DNA from: Sclerotinia nivalis
Lineage: Eukaryota; Ascomycota; Leotiomycetes; Helotiales; Sclerotiniaceae
Length of the DNA stretch: 64,000 nt
Assembly (NCBI GenBank): GCA_029531795.1
Contig: JAPEIS010000010.1
Coordinates: 1,798,001 to 1,862,000, forward strand
Reading direction: 5' to 3'
A program made the translations under genes and the position numbers. Numbering within the stretch: the first letter of the stretch is position 1; each line of letters starts with the position of its first letter. The notes beneath the pieces were generated by a model. It saw nothing but the letters and a program-made list of their open reading frames with translations, did no database searches and was not told the origin of the DNA. Below are positions 34,001 to 48,600 of this stretch, piece after piece.

Positions 34001-37000
34001 AGATCTAATGCCTCTGTACGTGTGGGACTGGAAATCAGCACTTCCGTGCAATACTTCCTGGAAACATTATCGCCATCAAAGATGTCCATCGACCGATCCG
34101 CAGCAAAAGCTAAACATGTCCGTAGATCGACATCGATGTCTCGGTAGTAGCATTAGCAGCAGATCTTTCTCCGCCTTTCGGAACCTGAATCACGCTTTAT
34201 CTGAATACATATGCAACTAGAGAACACGCTCGAGGAAAAAAATGCCCGCGACCAAAAGTTCTCGCCACTGATCTGCACTGGTGAGGAACAGCATCTTCCT
34301 GTTGTACAGATATGCAAGGGAAGAATATAGAAGAATGAAAGAAGTATTTCTTGAAAGCTCTCAGCCACGCAGCCACGGCGACGTCATTCGGAGATTTTAT
34401 GTTTATATTCTGAATACCGCGGGGCATTGCCTGTTCGCGGTATAGTGGAATGTCTCGGAAAATTCTCTCTTTGGATACGACCAGAGACGCGGGGAGAAAT
34501 TGTCTTTAATTTATGGCGGCAAAGTCGTTAAAGGAGAAATTTTTTTGGGAGAATGGAAGGAAGTAAGGAGAAAGAGGGAACGAAGAATAGAAAAATGCAA
34601 AAGCTAGAGAGTCAGAGACATCTTGAAACTACTCCGCAATATTATTTCGACACTGACTCTAAGAGAATGACAAGGTAGTGATAGTTCACTATGATCAAGT
34701 TCAGCCTTTTCCACATGTACATTTAACGGGTCTATACACAATTGAATAACGTTCTGCTATTGCCAATAAGACATTAAGAGACATTCTGGAGCCGTTCCTT
34801 CATTTGATGTAAACGTTCTCTCGACTTGAGACAAGGGTCCACGAGAATCAGCAGGCGGATAAGGGAAAATATGATAGTTTCCTTATATTGTGTCGTTTAG
34901 CGCTTAAATATCAAGACATCCATAAGCCACCCTCGGTATCCATTCTCGTAAACATATGGATTGGCATATGAAGAAGAAGCCAAACTTGTACAAATCTGAC
35001 AAAGTCAAGCCCTTGAGTTCCACACGAGAGTCGGTCCGTCACGAGCTTCCTTACTTGAATTTCTTGGAGAGAGTCGAGCGAAAAGAAAACAAATGTGTGG
35101 TGGCTTTACCAGGCGAAAATGCTCTTATGCGCCACAAAACGTGAGGACTCACATACGCCACCTTTGTATTTCCCTCAACGCTGTGTTCGCTGTGTTCGCT
35201 GTGTTCAAAATACACGTTTCTATGCATCTCATAGTTTGAAGGCTGACTGGTTCATCTATGCGAGCCTTGAAACCCCCTCGTTCTCGTCCACGCAGATCAC
35301 TTGCTTTTTCTATAATTAGGAGTTTTGGTAAAAAAAAGGCTGGTTCTCGGTAATATTTCTGTATTGAGACGAGGATGCAGATGAAACCATTACGTACCTA
35401 CCTATATAGGACATCTTACACTTAAGATCATTCCGATCGGATCGTTATCTAAATACCTCCGCATAGTATTCTGGCACATAGGAACTGAAATTTTCGATTA
35501 TTCCAATAAGTCGTTGTGTCGCACCGGCAATATTTGAAATGTTTTTATTGGAGGTTGGAAAGAAAGAGAAAAGTAGCTCTAGTGGAAAAAGCAAGTATGA
35601 ATGGCCAGCCACTTGGCTTTTTTTGTGCCACATGAGGTCTTTTTCTCCGTGTTGAAAAATAATAATACCGAAAGTTAAGGATCCAACATATTGCAATTTT
35701 TGCATTTCTGCAACTGTGCCGAACTTAATGTGATGAGAAAGCAGTGAGGTGATGCGATATGTCATTGTATACCCTATGTATCTAGGCGCATATATACGGA
35801 AGTACAAAAGTCCGGATTATCTGGGATGAGATGGTAAGATGACAGGAAAATATTTAAGATCTTAATCTGTTAGGTACCCGTTCACCCACACCAATATGAT
35901 GTAAGCGCGAGATAAAACATTCCGCAAAAGATTACTCATAGTCATGCAATCGTCTTGTAATATCACAATATGCAAAAGAGATGGTTGAACGACCTAGGGC
36001 CATATCGAGTAAGCTGCATTACCTCACCATCATACCAAACGGATAGAGATATCGGACAATAAGCACATATACTTGATTTGTTGTGATCTTCATCTAGGGA
36101 TTTCCATTATGACATGGGATCTGGTCTATCTCTTGACCGACTTACGGAATATCCCATTCGGACATGAAGATCGGTCTTTTGATGATAGTTGCGGGGTTTA
36201 CTTGATGCATTCGTCCTGTTGTGCTGCGGTGTAGGTGTTAGACAGTGGTTTGTTGAAAAGCGGAACTAAGGTGGGATTGGGGATTGGACCACGGTACGAG
36301 AAAAACTCAGCTCGGTGAGCAGAACCCCGTCAAGCTGTAAGCGTAGGTTCATTATCTCAAGCCTACGGTATAAGTTTGTGGGTGCTCATGATCTATCTGC
36401 AGTATGTCGAACCCGAGTCAAGACAGAGAAAGATATAGGCAGGGAGCAGAGTTGAAGATAAGCAGATCTTAGATGAAGCTTACATATATATACGTGAGGG
36501 TATTGCGAACTTCCTTCTGTGGTTAGATTTCTGGGACGAATGCTCGACAATAAAAGACCTGCATGTCTCTTGATCCTAGTCCGTGACATATTTGGGGTAG
36601 AAAAAAACGTTGGCTGTGCCGTGAGCCACAATAAAATTGATTGAACGGCACTGCATTTCAATATCGATATATTGGACCATCAAATTCCGGCTAAGTTCAG
36701 TCGGCTGTGTAGGGGCACTGTTAGATATCATGCCATGCCCAGAAATCACACTAGATATGATGCTTCAAAGGATTCTTGATATCTTGCCTTATCTACACGC
36801 AGTGAAATCACCTGGAAGTCTCTCTGCCACTCCTGGCCACTTTGTGGATTCCTTTACTGGGGCAGAGGTCTCAAGTGGGGATGAGAACGATGAGAAGTTT
36901 GTTTATCGCATGCATCACCATAAATACATAGGATCTTGCGTTGCAATGCAAGGCTAAATGCGAGCGTCGTAGACAACAAATTCTTCCGGAAGAATGATGC

Positions 37001-40000
37001 AAACGCCCGGCCAAATCGTAGCTTGAATGGTGTACCGACAGAAGGGTTCGGTGTGAAATCTCGATCATCTTAGCAATGTTTTCATGGGACGAAGAGACAT
37101 ACATCCCAAGCAGGCATCAAGGTTTTATTATGCATGAGATCGGTCGATGATCATTCCAATTTTGGTGTGGTTGGTGTTATGTTGTGTTCTCGTGTCGACT
37201 GTTTAGGAAATATGAAGTATATTATATGTCGCAATAGCTTGTGAGACAGTAATATTAATGAGTAGCAATAATGTATGAGATTATAGTATTTGTTTACCGT
37301 GAGATTATATCTTGGAAAATTGACAAGTCAATACATATAATCAAAGGAGATTTTCTAAAATGAAAAGTAGCAATATTTCGAAATGAAAGATATATAATAC
37401 ACAATGTCTAAGCGATGATTCGGACATGAAAGAAAGCTCTGTAGGCCAAAAAATGTCCAGAGGGAAAGCGCAGCCTAACGTCGTTGAATTTTTTGAAATT
37501 TCTTGTGCCATTCCAAAGGTGGATCCGATCGACGGATTAGACCTTGGATCTCACGATCTATCATCTTAGTAGATTTTTTGCTGACCACACGAGTCAACAC
37601 CTTCTCCCACGAAAGCTTCATTGAAATATTGGCGCTCCCGCTCCCGCAAGCCTCAAACCCTTCGGTAAGGAATAATCGTACGACTTGCGTCCTTCCACTA
37701 AACATTTTGGCAAACTTCCGAGATCTAGATAGATCATTTGATTAACCTTGTCATATTACAACCCTGGATCATCCAGAATTTTCAAGCGCTTGTGAAGTTG
37801 TGCAGCCTGAACTAGTTGTATGCAGCTTGCGATTTATGATATTAGGAAACTAGAACCTCAGGATTTGAGAGAAATTATGGTTAATTATGTCTAATTGTAG
37901 GAGGTGATGTATGAGCACGTGAAAAGGCCGGTTTGAAACGGCAAAGCTCCATCGGAAGTTCCACGAACGGGGCCCATCGATTTGCATTAGGAACTGATGG
38001 AGATCCCGTCCGAGCCCACCACTATATCGTTTCCAGCTTTGCTACTCGGCTTGTCAAAATCTTGTCAAGTGAGACGCCCCAGCATGCTCATCCACAGACG
38101 GAAGTTTGAGATGCAGACATCGATCGAGCGATAAACGTGGCTTGGCTTAAGGAGATTTTCCTTCATTCATTATCGTAAGCCACCGTCTCTTATTGAAGTG
38201 CAACATTTGGGTATCAACGTAGAACTATAGAAGCCGGAGAAGAATTTCGGAGGACTAGACAAGTTTAAAAGTTGGAAAGGAAGATTCTTTAAAAATTGAC
38301 AGTTACCCGTATCGTACATACGTACTGTAGTTTCTCAAGCTGACGCAAATAATATTATTTATATAGAATTTAATCGTAATCTACATACTTTGCGTACATA
38401 CGCATCTTGTTAGCACAACAACTACGGAGTAAGTCGTCCATTTTTCTTTGGATCCGAGACAGTGGGGAGGATTTAGATCTTTGTCCATGGAGCACAGGGG
38501 TATCAATCGGCGATCCCAATGGCCCTGTCATCCATGAATGATGCTTGTGCGTTGCCGTAAGCTTTTAGAAAGTCGAATGAAAAGTGTGAAGAGATGTGCA
38601 ACGATGTGCATGATCAGGGGTTCTTTGTGTATCATGAAGCTCAACGAGGAATTTTGCTCCGTTAAGAAAGAAATCATGCAAATCTTATACGGAGTACATT
38701 TCCGATGTGCGCACTGTCTTAGCTAAAAAGTCAAAAAATTACTAAAATTGATATCCTAGCAAATATGTCATTAAAAAAAACCGTTGGGTTTCTAGCAAGG
38801 CCTATCCATGAATCTCACGTGGCGATGATGAACCTCCATATCAACCTTTCCTGGTTTCAATGTGGAAAACTTGAGAGACATAATTTTGGATCTGATGGGC
38901 CAGAAATCCAACTAAGATTGTTCGAATCTTGGATCATTCCGATGAGATCAGCTCGTGTTCGGGGAAAAGTGTCACCAGGAGTGATCAACACCCACTGTCA
39001 AAACCCCTGTCAATAGTAATCCCCATATAATTTTGATCTTCAGCAGTAGTGGATGGAAAGTTGGTAGATACGATCTTCTTGTTCCTTTTAGTGGTTTGTC
39101 TCATATCCCAAAAAAAATGCTGGACGAATTTTAGGTCTCAGATGATATCTAGTAAATGTTGGAATTTTTTTATTTAAAAAAGTTATAACCTAACACGGGT
39201 GTGAATCCAACTCATAACTCATACTCAACATGCGCTTCGAATTCTGCGAGCGTACGACGTTGCGATGCAAAGGCTGTAATGTAATCTAATTGGTCAAGAG
39301 AGCAGGTCATAGGAGGCGGATCGCTTGGGCGTGGGATCCCGAAACATGCAGCTGTCAAAGTATTTCACCGGAACAACTTCAGGGTAATAACCGTATGAGG
39401 TTTTGTTCTATGAAGCCCGAGGATACTAAAATGAATGCAAATTGCTTAGGGAGAGAACATTCATCAATCGGTTCAATCTTATCATTGTTCCTTGAAATCT
39501 TCGTGGGATCCGAGCTTTGTGATGTTTAACGTTTTTTCAAAGTGTGGACAGCACATTTACTTGTTTGGCTTTGGGACTTTTGGATCAACTAGCTGAACGA
39601 AAATCCTTCTGGATCATCTTGGCGAGGGAGATTCTTTGGTACGGTATGAGACTAGAGCTGCCTCAGTGTCTCCGTCGGTAAAGTACCTCGATGCGACGAA
39701 TTGAGATTAATATACAACGTCGCAGCGATAACCGCGACCATAAAGCTCAGGGGTGGAAATCTGCCGACGTCTGAATTAGGAAGATCTTCAATGCAATTTC
39801 TGCATCACCAAGGGTTTAATTGCCGACAATGGAAAAGAACTGTTGGTGTTGAGTCCCAAAATGGTAGATGCGTGATAAAAACAATTCTACTTAGTGCATG
39901 ATTGCATGAGTTTATGACTGCCGTGATAGGTTTCATCGAGGTAATCAGTGCTGACTTTTTGGAGGACAATAGGGAGTAGTATGCCAATATAGCATCTTGG

Positions 40001-43000
40001 AAGCTGCAGCTAATTAGTGAATGTAATTCACTCACTCGCGCCCTGGATTTGATGTAAGTACTGAGCCATGTATGGTCTCATCCCTTTTTTCTGTCAGCGG
40101 ACATTTTCTTAGCGACGCCTTTGTGAGAATATTGTCATTAAAGACTACAAAGGCAGAAATAAAGTCGGCAATATCATAATAGGGAGTGATCTGCCACATA
40201 GCCTTGTAGTAATTGACCTTCATTCTGTAATTAACGGACTAGCAAAATTTGGCTTAAAGAGGTCGAGCCACTATGCGCTCCTCAATAAGAAATCCAGACA
40301 ATGCGAGAACAAATGTTTTATTCTAGTCATTTATGCAGGGAAAATATTCAATGTTCCAGGTGTTCATCCCAATAGAAGGTGAGATGGCAAGATTGGTAAA
40401 AGCCCGACATATTCGTATGATAATGGCGAGGGGGCGGCAAGTTGCGGCAAGATATGGCGACTACCCGAATCTACAACGAACATGATATAGGCAGAATAAG
40501 TTGTACAACAATGCAAACTGAGGATAAATAACAAGCAGGCTTGGTGATTTGTCCGTCAGCACTTAGTACAGATCGTGCAGACGTTACTTACTGAATTCAT
40601 AAGTGGAGGCAATCCTGGAGGTTCAACAGAGACACGATACGTTTAAAGAGTGGATAGAAGAAGTTTACTGTAGGTTAATCCCAGGTGACACGATCTTGAG
40701 ATATGCCGCGTATCTGGATACTGCACGTTTTGCAGGAGGAGATGTAGGGATTTGAAATTTTGATAGGCAGATATATGGATACTGTTTGCTGTATGATGCA
40801 CCAGATGTAGGTATGATGCTTACGTGACTTGTTCAATTTTCATGCATTTGCACTAGTAACTGATCCTATCTCCAGAGTCCAGAGTACAACTTCTCGAGAG
40901 ATGGCCACGAAGGACTGCCAAGTAATAATTGTAAGACCAAAATTAAGTGCATCATCCAGGGCCTCGATCGAGGTTGCATTAGTTCGGGGATTCCAACCCA
41001 CAAAATAAATGATATCCTGTCCGTATTGTAGATTGCAGAGCTCGTAAACGAGACGCAAATTGGTAACGGTTGGAAAACTTTAAAATGGCGACGGGATTAT
41101 CACAAGAAAATATGTAATGTGAAATAATAGGTAAGGATTTGAAGAGATATTACTGGAGATCGGCCTCGATGTGATTCAGAAGTACAGATCTGAGTGATGA
41201 TCTCGGCGATGTGATACAATCTAGAGAGTCTCTGGAGATTTGAAATCCCAACGGTTCGTGCCTATTAATAAGGTATTACGAGTAGACTAATTGGGCAGGT
41301 TACGTAGACATGCTGAGCTACTAGATAACGCCACGGATCTACCCCAATGTTGCTATAACCGTAAGCGATTAGAACCGCGTACAATTAATCTATCTGGTAT
41401 TAAATCTGTATAATATACTGATTATATTTGATACTTTGAGTTCATCTAAGATAGGATCAAATCCGGAGTAAAAGATTGACATGCACTAGATCGAAATTTA
41501 ATCGGAAAAAGTTCTCAAGATTTGATAATGAAGATATTACTACAACTTTAAATGATAATGAAATTGTTCGTAATTATCGAAATATGTAATAGCTCTTTTG
41601 TAGATATGTAGTATTATCTCATCATGTGTTTTATAGGGCTACGGTTGTCATACGCGAATAAAAGTCACAAATGAAGGGGCTAAAAACATTCTCCTCCTTA
41701 CTCTCTGTGAATTGATTGGCTTGTTATAACTCACTTCCTCTTAAGCATACATTTCCTCCGTTAATAAATGAAAACACGCATCGCATCGCCTCGCATCACG
41801 TCTTTCGATCGAACGAACAAATCTAGAAGATCTAGAACTTTAAATTTCATCTTGGTGAAGGCCCTGTGACTCCTGTTGGCTTTAAACGCTAAACCTTTTC
41901 ACAGCCTTCATCACCATTCCCTCTTCGAGTACATATGTCAAGTTCCCTACTAATCACATTTATTATATTTCATCATTTCATCTCTCCCCTTCTTCTTAAC
42001 CACCCCACGGCCCACAAATAAACCCCTCTCACTCATCTTTTTCCCTCCACCCCCCATCTAACTGGAGACCCATATTAGCATCATGGGCCGACCCATGGTA
42101 AACGTATGCAAGGATATGCAGTCTGCCACATCCACGCATCTTATTTATAATCCCTGTTGGCTCATCGTAAATTCGCAAATCTCAAGATTAGCTTGCCCCT
42201 CGTCTGGTCAAAAGATATTCGGATTTTAGATCCCATGTCGTTCGTCTACTTTAGACAAACGTCCCACATGTAATTCAACTTAGATGTTAGTTTATCTGTA
42301 TCTAGATACCACTATCCTATCCTGCAGTAGCGCGAGATTCAGATATTGAAACTAAACCATGAAAATGTGAATTATTATAAAATTTTCTACCACTCACTGG
42401 GTAGGAAATTTGCATCATGTTGATGAATGGCCTCCATGCCACCCACTCCTCTCCCATGTCCTCCTGTTCTTTTCTTGCTTTGCCGCTACTACCTTGATCC
42501 TTGGTGATGGTTTGGGCTCACAACTTAGCTACGACCCTGTATCTCCCTAGCATCATCCCACAGTTGAACCTAAAAAAGAAATCATACTTAAGTAAGAGTA
42601 CCGGAAACTAAAAAGATCTCCTCCCTTAAACTAGCTCTATAGGGCCAAGAACAGCAAGCCAAACTCTTACTAGCTCGAAAAGTGACGGCTCGAATCCGCT
42701 CGATGAAGAGTTAATAGTAGGACAACACGATGCCGCTTCCTCCCACTCATCCCGCTCCACTAACCTTATATACTACTTACAGCTACGACTACAACTTACT
42801 CCTTCCTACTCTTCACATAAAATATTCTTATTCAGCATTTCAACGAAGCTCGACTTATAGTACTTGTATTTTTGCTCTTCTACCTTACTTATTTTGTATT
42901 TCGCTAGCTTCACAGTTTTTGCGGTTCTTATCTTATGTTCCCATTATTATCCTATCATTTGCCTTACCAAACTTCGAGAAGCTCACCTGCCCTGTTGTGT

Positions 43001-43967
43001 ACCTCGTTCCTCCTTCCACACTTCCACAAGCTTTTACACCGAACGAAACCCTAATCGAGCAAGAAAAAGGGAGGAACCAGCCTCCACACTGTTACAGCCC
43101 GCTGCTCTCTTTCTTTCTTCACTCCTTCCGTTCCTTCAACATCATCAAGACATTGACCGTCCCCGCCGCGTTTGATTGATCTTCAACTCTCCAAGCATAC
43201 ATACCGGATCCCGTATTTTATACTTGAATTTTTAATTCCGTCCTCATCAACATTAACTTGGAGCCAATTGGATTATATTTTGCCTCTGGTTTATGGATCT
43301 AATGCTTCTATTTGGATTTTGAACTCTACGTACGCTGCAGAAAAATTCTGGTTCAGATCGAAAAGGTCTCACTTTATTTAGACGGGCTTTCCCCCTCCAA
43401 TCTTTCCTCTGTGTAAACCAGCCTCACTCTTCGAACAAGTATATCGGGATAGCCGCGCTCAGTTCATATTCTTGAAACAAATCTGCTATTCCATTCTCAC
43501 CATTTGCGCCGCCCAAAATTACATACATACACAAAAGACCTGTGGTTGGCATCAGGTAACGCATCGATTGCCTTACCTTGAGGCCTTTGATAGAGTCGAC
43601 AGCAATCGACCGAGTGTATATACATAGACACACCATAAATCACAAGTTCAACCTCTTTGTCATTTCGATCCTCGGTCATCAAATTTTAGCTAGGGCAATC
43701 TAGAAGGTTAGATTTTCCTTTCAGCCGCACGCCAATTGACCGTTCTACTCTTGATCCTCACAATCGATTACATTCCGGTCAGTGCTTAAGCAACACCAAA
43801 AGAAATTGTACAGAGAGTACTCGAGCTGAGGGCAATTCGCAGATGCTTAGGTGAACAGGTGTTACGGTAGCACAAACGTCGGAACCGGAAGAGCACGATA
43901 TCATTTCACGCATGTTTCCGAGCATCTAATCTGTTCAGATTCGAGTGAAATACTTCCAGATCTTGCA
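31097..43967. other. 12.9-kb gene-poor region upstream of the GATA factor
   Basis: No frame here shows a family motif, conserved block or convincing splice structure; the longest frames are 60-150 codons and low in complexity. Contents: a GGGAAAGTAA array (33004-33064), TA-rich runs (32401-32420), a CGCTGTGTT triplication (35179-35206), and from about 41.9 to 43.9 kb a C/T-rich stretch that is probably the promoter and long 5' leader of the GATA-factor gene. That leader includes a 149-codon frame at 42730-43179, which would act as an upstream ORF if transcribed. Confidence 0.6.
33004..33064 (+). repeat. GGGAAAGTAA decanucleotide array with GGAAA tail
   Basis: Four perfect 10-bp GGGAAAGTAA units followed by GGGAAA and three GGAAA units. 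Confidence 0.95.
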
Positions 43968-45604
43968 ATGGAGGGCGCGGAAAGTGGCAGTAGGCCAAGG
44001 TCAGTTTTTCTTGATTTACTAAGACTCTGAATTCTTTTCAAGCTAATGCTAGTTCAACGCAACCCAAGCTGACATTCATATATCATTAGTGGCATCCTCT
44101 CCATCATGAATCGCGAACATATCGAGCGTATCAATACGGACACACGATACATACAATCAAACCCAATGGCTGCACCGATAACTGCCAGCCCCGCGTCCGC
44201 TCACTACTCAAATGGTGCACCATACTCCGCAGGCTGGCCCGCTTCTTCACACACCGGCCTGATATCCCCCCCAGAGTCGCGGAGGACGTCGAATGACAGA
44301 GCGCCGCCGCATCCATTGCAGACCAATACCCATCGACAATCTTTACCATCGATACAGGAAGCTCTAAGTAGTACTTCCACCAAGCCTGGTCCTTATGCTT
44401 CACCTGTATCTGCCTCTGCGCCGCCCTCGCATCCGCAGATTCCTTACTCTCAAACGCAGGTATTGCCGCCGCCACGGACATATGAGCAGGGAACTTTTCA
44501 ATCGTCTCAGTCACGGCAACCATCTCCTCCGGTACCTATTCAACCACCACCTTTCTCGCGCCCAGATTTGGATTCAAGGAGCTTCGCCGAGCCGAGGAGA
44601 CAATCGTTACTACACCCTTCAATCTCACAACCTCCGCCTGCCAACTCTTACGCAGCGCCCAGATATGAGGCTCCTAGATATGAACAGGAGCCAAGAGTTG
44701 CAGAACGTTTCGTCGAAAGATCGATGAATGAATATGGTCAGCCATCTCCGTTGCATAATCAACACCCCTATGGGAACGCTTCGGCCCAATCAGTTCACCC
44801 TCCTCATCCTCCACCACAAGCGCAAGTTTACCCACAGCCACCTTATCCACCACGAGATGATAGAGATCTGGGCGGTCCTGGGCATAAAAGTTATAAAACT
44901 CAGAATGAGCCGTTCAATCAAGGTTTAAAGCGACAACTTGAAGTGTGGGACGTGGATAATAATTTAGCTCAAGTTGGTCTCCAGTTTTTTATTATTCTAC
45001 TAAGATTCACTAACTAATTGATCGAAGATAAACGTATCTAGCACTTCTTTACAGGAATGGTCGCGCCACTTTCATGCAATTAGCCAAGAACAACCACGCT
45101 CTCACATTGCAATCCCGGAAAGATCACCCGATCGCAGGGCCATTGAAGAGATGTTGATTCACGGCAATCGAGTTGTATCTTGCCTTCATCGCATGTTGGA
45201 TACTGCCGTACAGCAGGAGCATGCAGCGGACGAGCAATCTCGGGGTGCAAGATTAGCTCCGGATTACGATGATGAGAGCATTTATGGCGATGATAGACAC
45301 CATCCGAATTTTGGTGGGCCAGATAACAAAAAACGTCGAGGGGTACGTATTTTTTCCAATTCGTGCTTCACAGAAATTTCTAACGATTGAACAGCGTGCT
45401 GCGCCACCAGGTAGATGTCACAGCTGCAACAGAGCGGAGACTCCCGAATGGAGAAGGGGACCAGATGGAGCCCGGACGCTCTGCAACGCATGTGGGTTAC
45501 ATTATGCGAAACTTACCCGCAAAAACACGATGAAGCAGTCACAAGGCTCAACCGGATCATCACTTCGACCCAAATCGTCGGAGGATCATTCACCACGGTC
45601 ATAA
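43968..45604 (+). CDS. ltf1: GATA-type transcription factor, NsdD/SUB-1/LTF1 class
   Basis: Nuclear zinc-finger regulator of sexual development, conidiation and light responses (NsdD in Aspergillus, SUB-1 in Neurospora, LTF1 in Botrytis). Main exons: 44106-44972, 45055-45342 and 45395-45604. A short 5' exon 43968-43999, joined at 44090 by GTCAGT/TTAG signals, continues the frame and yields MEGAESGSRPSGILSIMNR, giving 470 aa; otherwise translation starts at 44106 (454 aa). The C-terminal finger is CHSC-x18-CNAC, a type IVb GATA finger, with TPEWRRGPDGARTLCNACGL and YAKLTRK, the sequence expected of NsdD. A basic KKRR precedes it. The N-terminal two thirds is Pro/Ser/Gln-rich and disordered. 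A helical segment (EWSRHFHAISQEQ ... RRAIEEMLIHGNRVVSCLHRML) lies before the finger. It is flanked by about 13 kb and 6 kb without genes, which fits a heavily regulated gene. Confidence 0.93.
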
Positions 45605-48600
45605 CCTATTCAGCAACGCCTCCGAAGCGAAAGGTACATTACCGAAGCACAAATCTAATGTATAAAAGTATTTAGCGTCACAGAGCATGAAGATCTCTCG
45701 CGATCGTCAACATGGAGTTACGGAGACTTTTGATCGGAGGATCACGGGAATAGGAAAAGTCGTATAATTACACGTCTTTTAGGGCGTAGAGAACACATAT
45801 TGGTTTTTGTTCAAGGGTGACGCATACCAGGGGCATTTTGGCATATTGGTACTCGCGTTTGAAGAAAGGGTTTCACTGCTATTTTTTTGAGGGTAGCGGA
45901 AGCATTTGAGATATTTGCTTCAAGGCGTTATGGTTTGATTTTTTTTATGGCTACGGCTATGGGCACAACAAAGAGTTTCGAGACTCTGGTTTGGCATCTG
46001 CATTCATAAGATGGCGTTTTTTTTATATTCCCACTTGCCAGATGTGGAGTTTTGAGTCGCACTGAAATGTGCGTATAACTCGGGTCGTGGGATCAGGATT
46101 TGGGGCAGGATATCTTTTTATACCATTTTATACCATTTTTTATACCTACTGCTTATCTTTCTTATAATATATGATTTTGGGCACTTGGGTTTCTGGAAGA
46201 CGCGCATAGTTTGATACTGGGTTCATTTAGGGATTCATTATAGAGATTACATTCATTAGGATTGAGCTGGGCTTATGCTGGTGGTGGAGACAAATTTACG
46301 GAATGATACACATTACGGTATATAGGCTGGTTTGGGTTGAAAGCTTGGAAATATGAGATTCAGCAGCACAGAAGAGGCAAACAGGCATGGATTTCAACGG
46401 ACGTTGTTTCGGCGGCACAACGTAGAAGTGGCTGTATAGAAGGGAACGGAAAGGACGGGTGATCTTGCATCTGAATCTGATCTGATCTAAAACTGATCCT
46501 AAGCTCTTACTTGCTTGTCAGATGAATGGACCACGGATCGTAAATGATCTTAGTGGCGTACAAATATTCAATAATCGAGGTACAAGGGGATGGGCTGGGA
46601 TAAATCAGAAGATAGCATTGGACAGAGCAAGACAAGACGGCAATGAAAGGAATTAAAGAAGATAATGTCTATCAATTTTCCGCTGCCTAATCCATTCCTG
46701 TGTGCGTATTATGCGCTGTGCGCTGTATTGTGCTTTGTTGTGTTTAAGTTTTATTTGGATTTCTGTATATGGTAGGGTAAGGTGGGTTCTTTTGATGCTG
46801 ATTATGCTCACTGTCTTCGATCGTGAGCATTTGTGGAACAGGGGTCACAGATCGATCCTTTTTTTAAGGGGATGTGCGTATCGTGAATGATGCAGAAATG
46901 GAACCAAAAATTCGGGGCCAGGACCAAAGCGGCGGGTCCTAGGCTCCTGGTTCCTTTCTACCTGAATACATGAGTTTGACCGAGCGGCTGATGTGTGCGA
47001 GCTTGACTTGCCTGCTTCATGCTTGCTGAGAAGAAATGAGGATCAAGGACCAAGATCGCGGTGATAATTTTAGGGATGGTCACGTATGGGAGAGGGGGGT
47101 GGCGATCGAGGTTTTAGGGGTACGGTGGAAGTGGGTTTAGGCCGGAGGTGGTACGAACTTTTGTTCAGAGCGCACGGAGATAGTTTAAAGTTACCTGTTG
47201 CTGAGTGATCGGTATCGTATAAGGTTGTCACCTGCTTGCGCTACGATAGTCGGTTTTGGGTAATTCTTTTAAGGGGGATTGATGGGGGTTTGTGCTTGTT
47301 GACTTCAAATTGGTCTTGGGTATTATGTCACTGAACTGTGCGGTATGGTACGGTAAATATTCATGGTTATGGGATTAGTAGGAGTTAGATAGAGGGCAGT
47401 GTAGTGTCACTAGATACTTCATGCTTTGTTGGAGGCGTTACAATTGCTTGCTTGGCTGTAATGAATATGTTACTTATGCACAAGTAAGCATGTAAAATTT
47501 TCATGATTCATAGGCACGACTTTTGCAGAAGACCAACGTAAAACATGTATACTAACTAGCATCATCGTGCAGATTCATGAGTGTTAGATGCTGTGTATGT
47601 ACAGATGAATACAAATCGGTGGGCATATAGATCTCTAGTTTGATATTCCAAAACCAATTTCTTGAATATACAGGCTTGCTTGGCCATTCAAGAGTAGAAC
47701 ATACTGACTGAGACTGGTCTTTATCCTGGGAGTCATCAGAGTGTGTTACTTGGGTGACATTCATTCTCATGTTAAAGACGAGAAAGCTTTCTAAGCACAG
47801 GATAGGCATGCGTACGGCGCATACCTAGTGGAAGGAGTTTCATCATGACGACAGTGAATGCTAGATATGTACACAGCACAGATTTAGGACCGATATACAT
47901 ATGCATGCAGTATATGTGCGTGTGACGTTGGGTTTCGAGAATGCCGGTATATACATTGGGAAATATGCGCGATTCCGGATGATGGGCTGCAGAAACGGAG
48001 AGGCGAGAAGGGGGTCACCTATGTAATGGAATTGATCGGATCGGAGAAGAAGATTCTGTGTGAGGGATGCGTTGTGATTTTTTATGTTGTGAGATGATCT
48101 AGTAGGGTTAGAGGGGTAGAGTATGGTGGATGCTTATGGAAAGATATGTTGTGGAGGGATGTATTGGCTTGTGACGAAAAGGGTTCATAATTTTTTCATT
48201 TGGAATATTCAGAAAATAACAACGCTAGTGAATAAATAAGGTTCAAGAAAATATGTACAGCAAAGACTATACGTTCGCACTATACTCTAGCCATACCAAA
48301 CAAAGTATGTGATATAATACTGCTAACACCCTTATCAATTTTAAGGGTGATAAACACAAACAAAAAGAGTTTAGGATTTCCGATGTGAAGGTACACGGCA
48401 TACCTAAGTAAGCCAAGCGCAGCGAAGCTATGCAAAGCACACTAGAGATTACAGGCACTAGCGTACTCAATCTGCACTCGTGCATATGCTTTGTAACATC
48501 AGGAAATTAAACGTGATTCTGTAGGCTCCCTAAGTGCAGATGCAGATGAACACGAGGTTTGTAGAAACGGTTAGGTGCGAAGCCAGCAATCTGCATCAGG

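Noticed and set aside
36637..36957. 106-codon plus-strand frame in the gene desert
   Set aside because: No recognisable domain, no splice partners, unremarkable composition; length is expected by chance in 13 kb.
42680..42710. GGCTCGAATCC, similar to a tRNA T-loop
   Set aside because: No A-box and no cloverleaf can be drawn around it.
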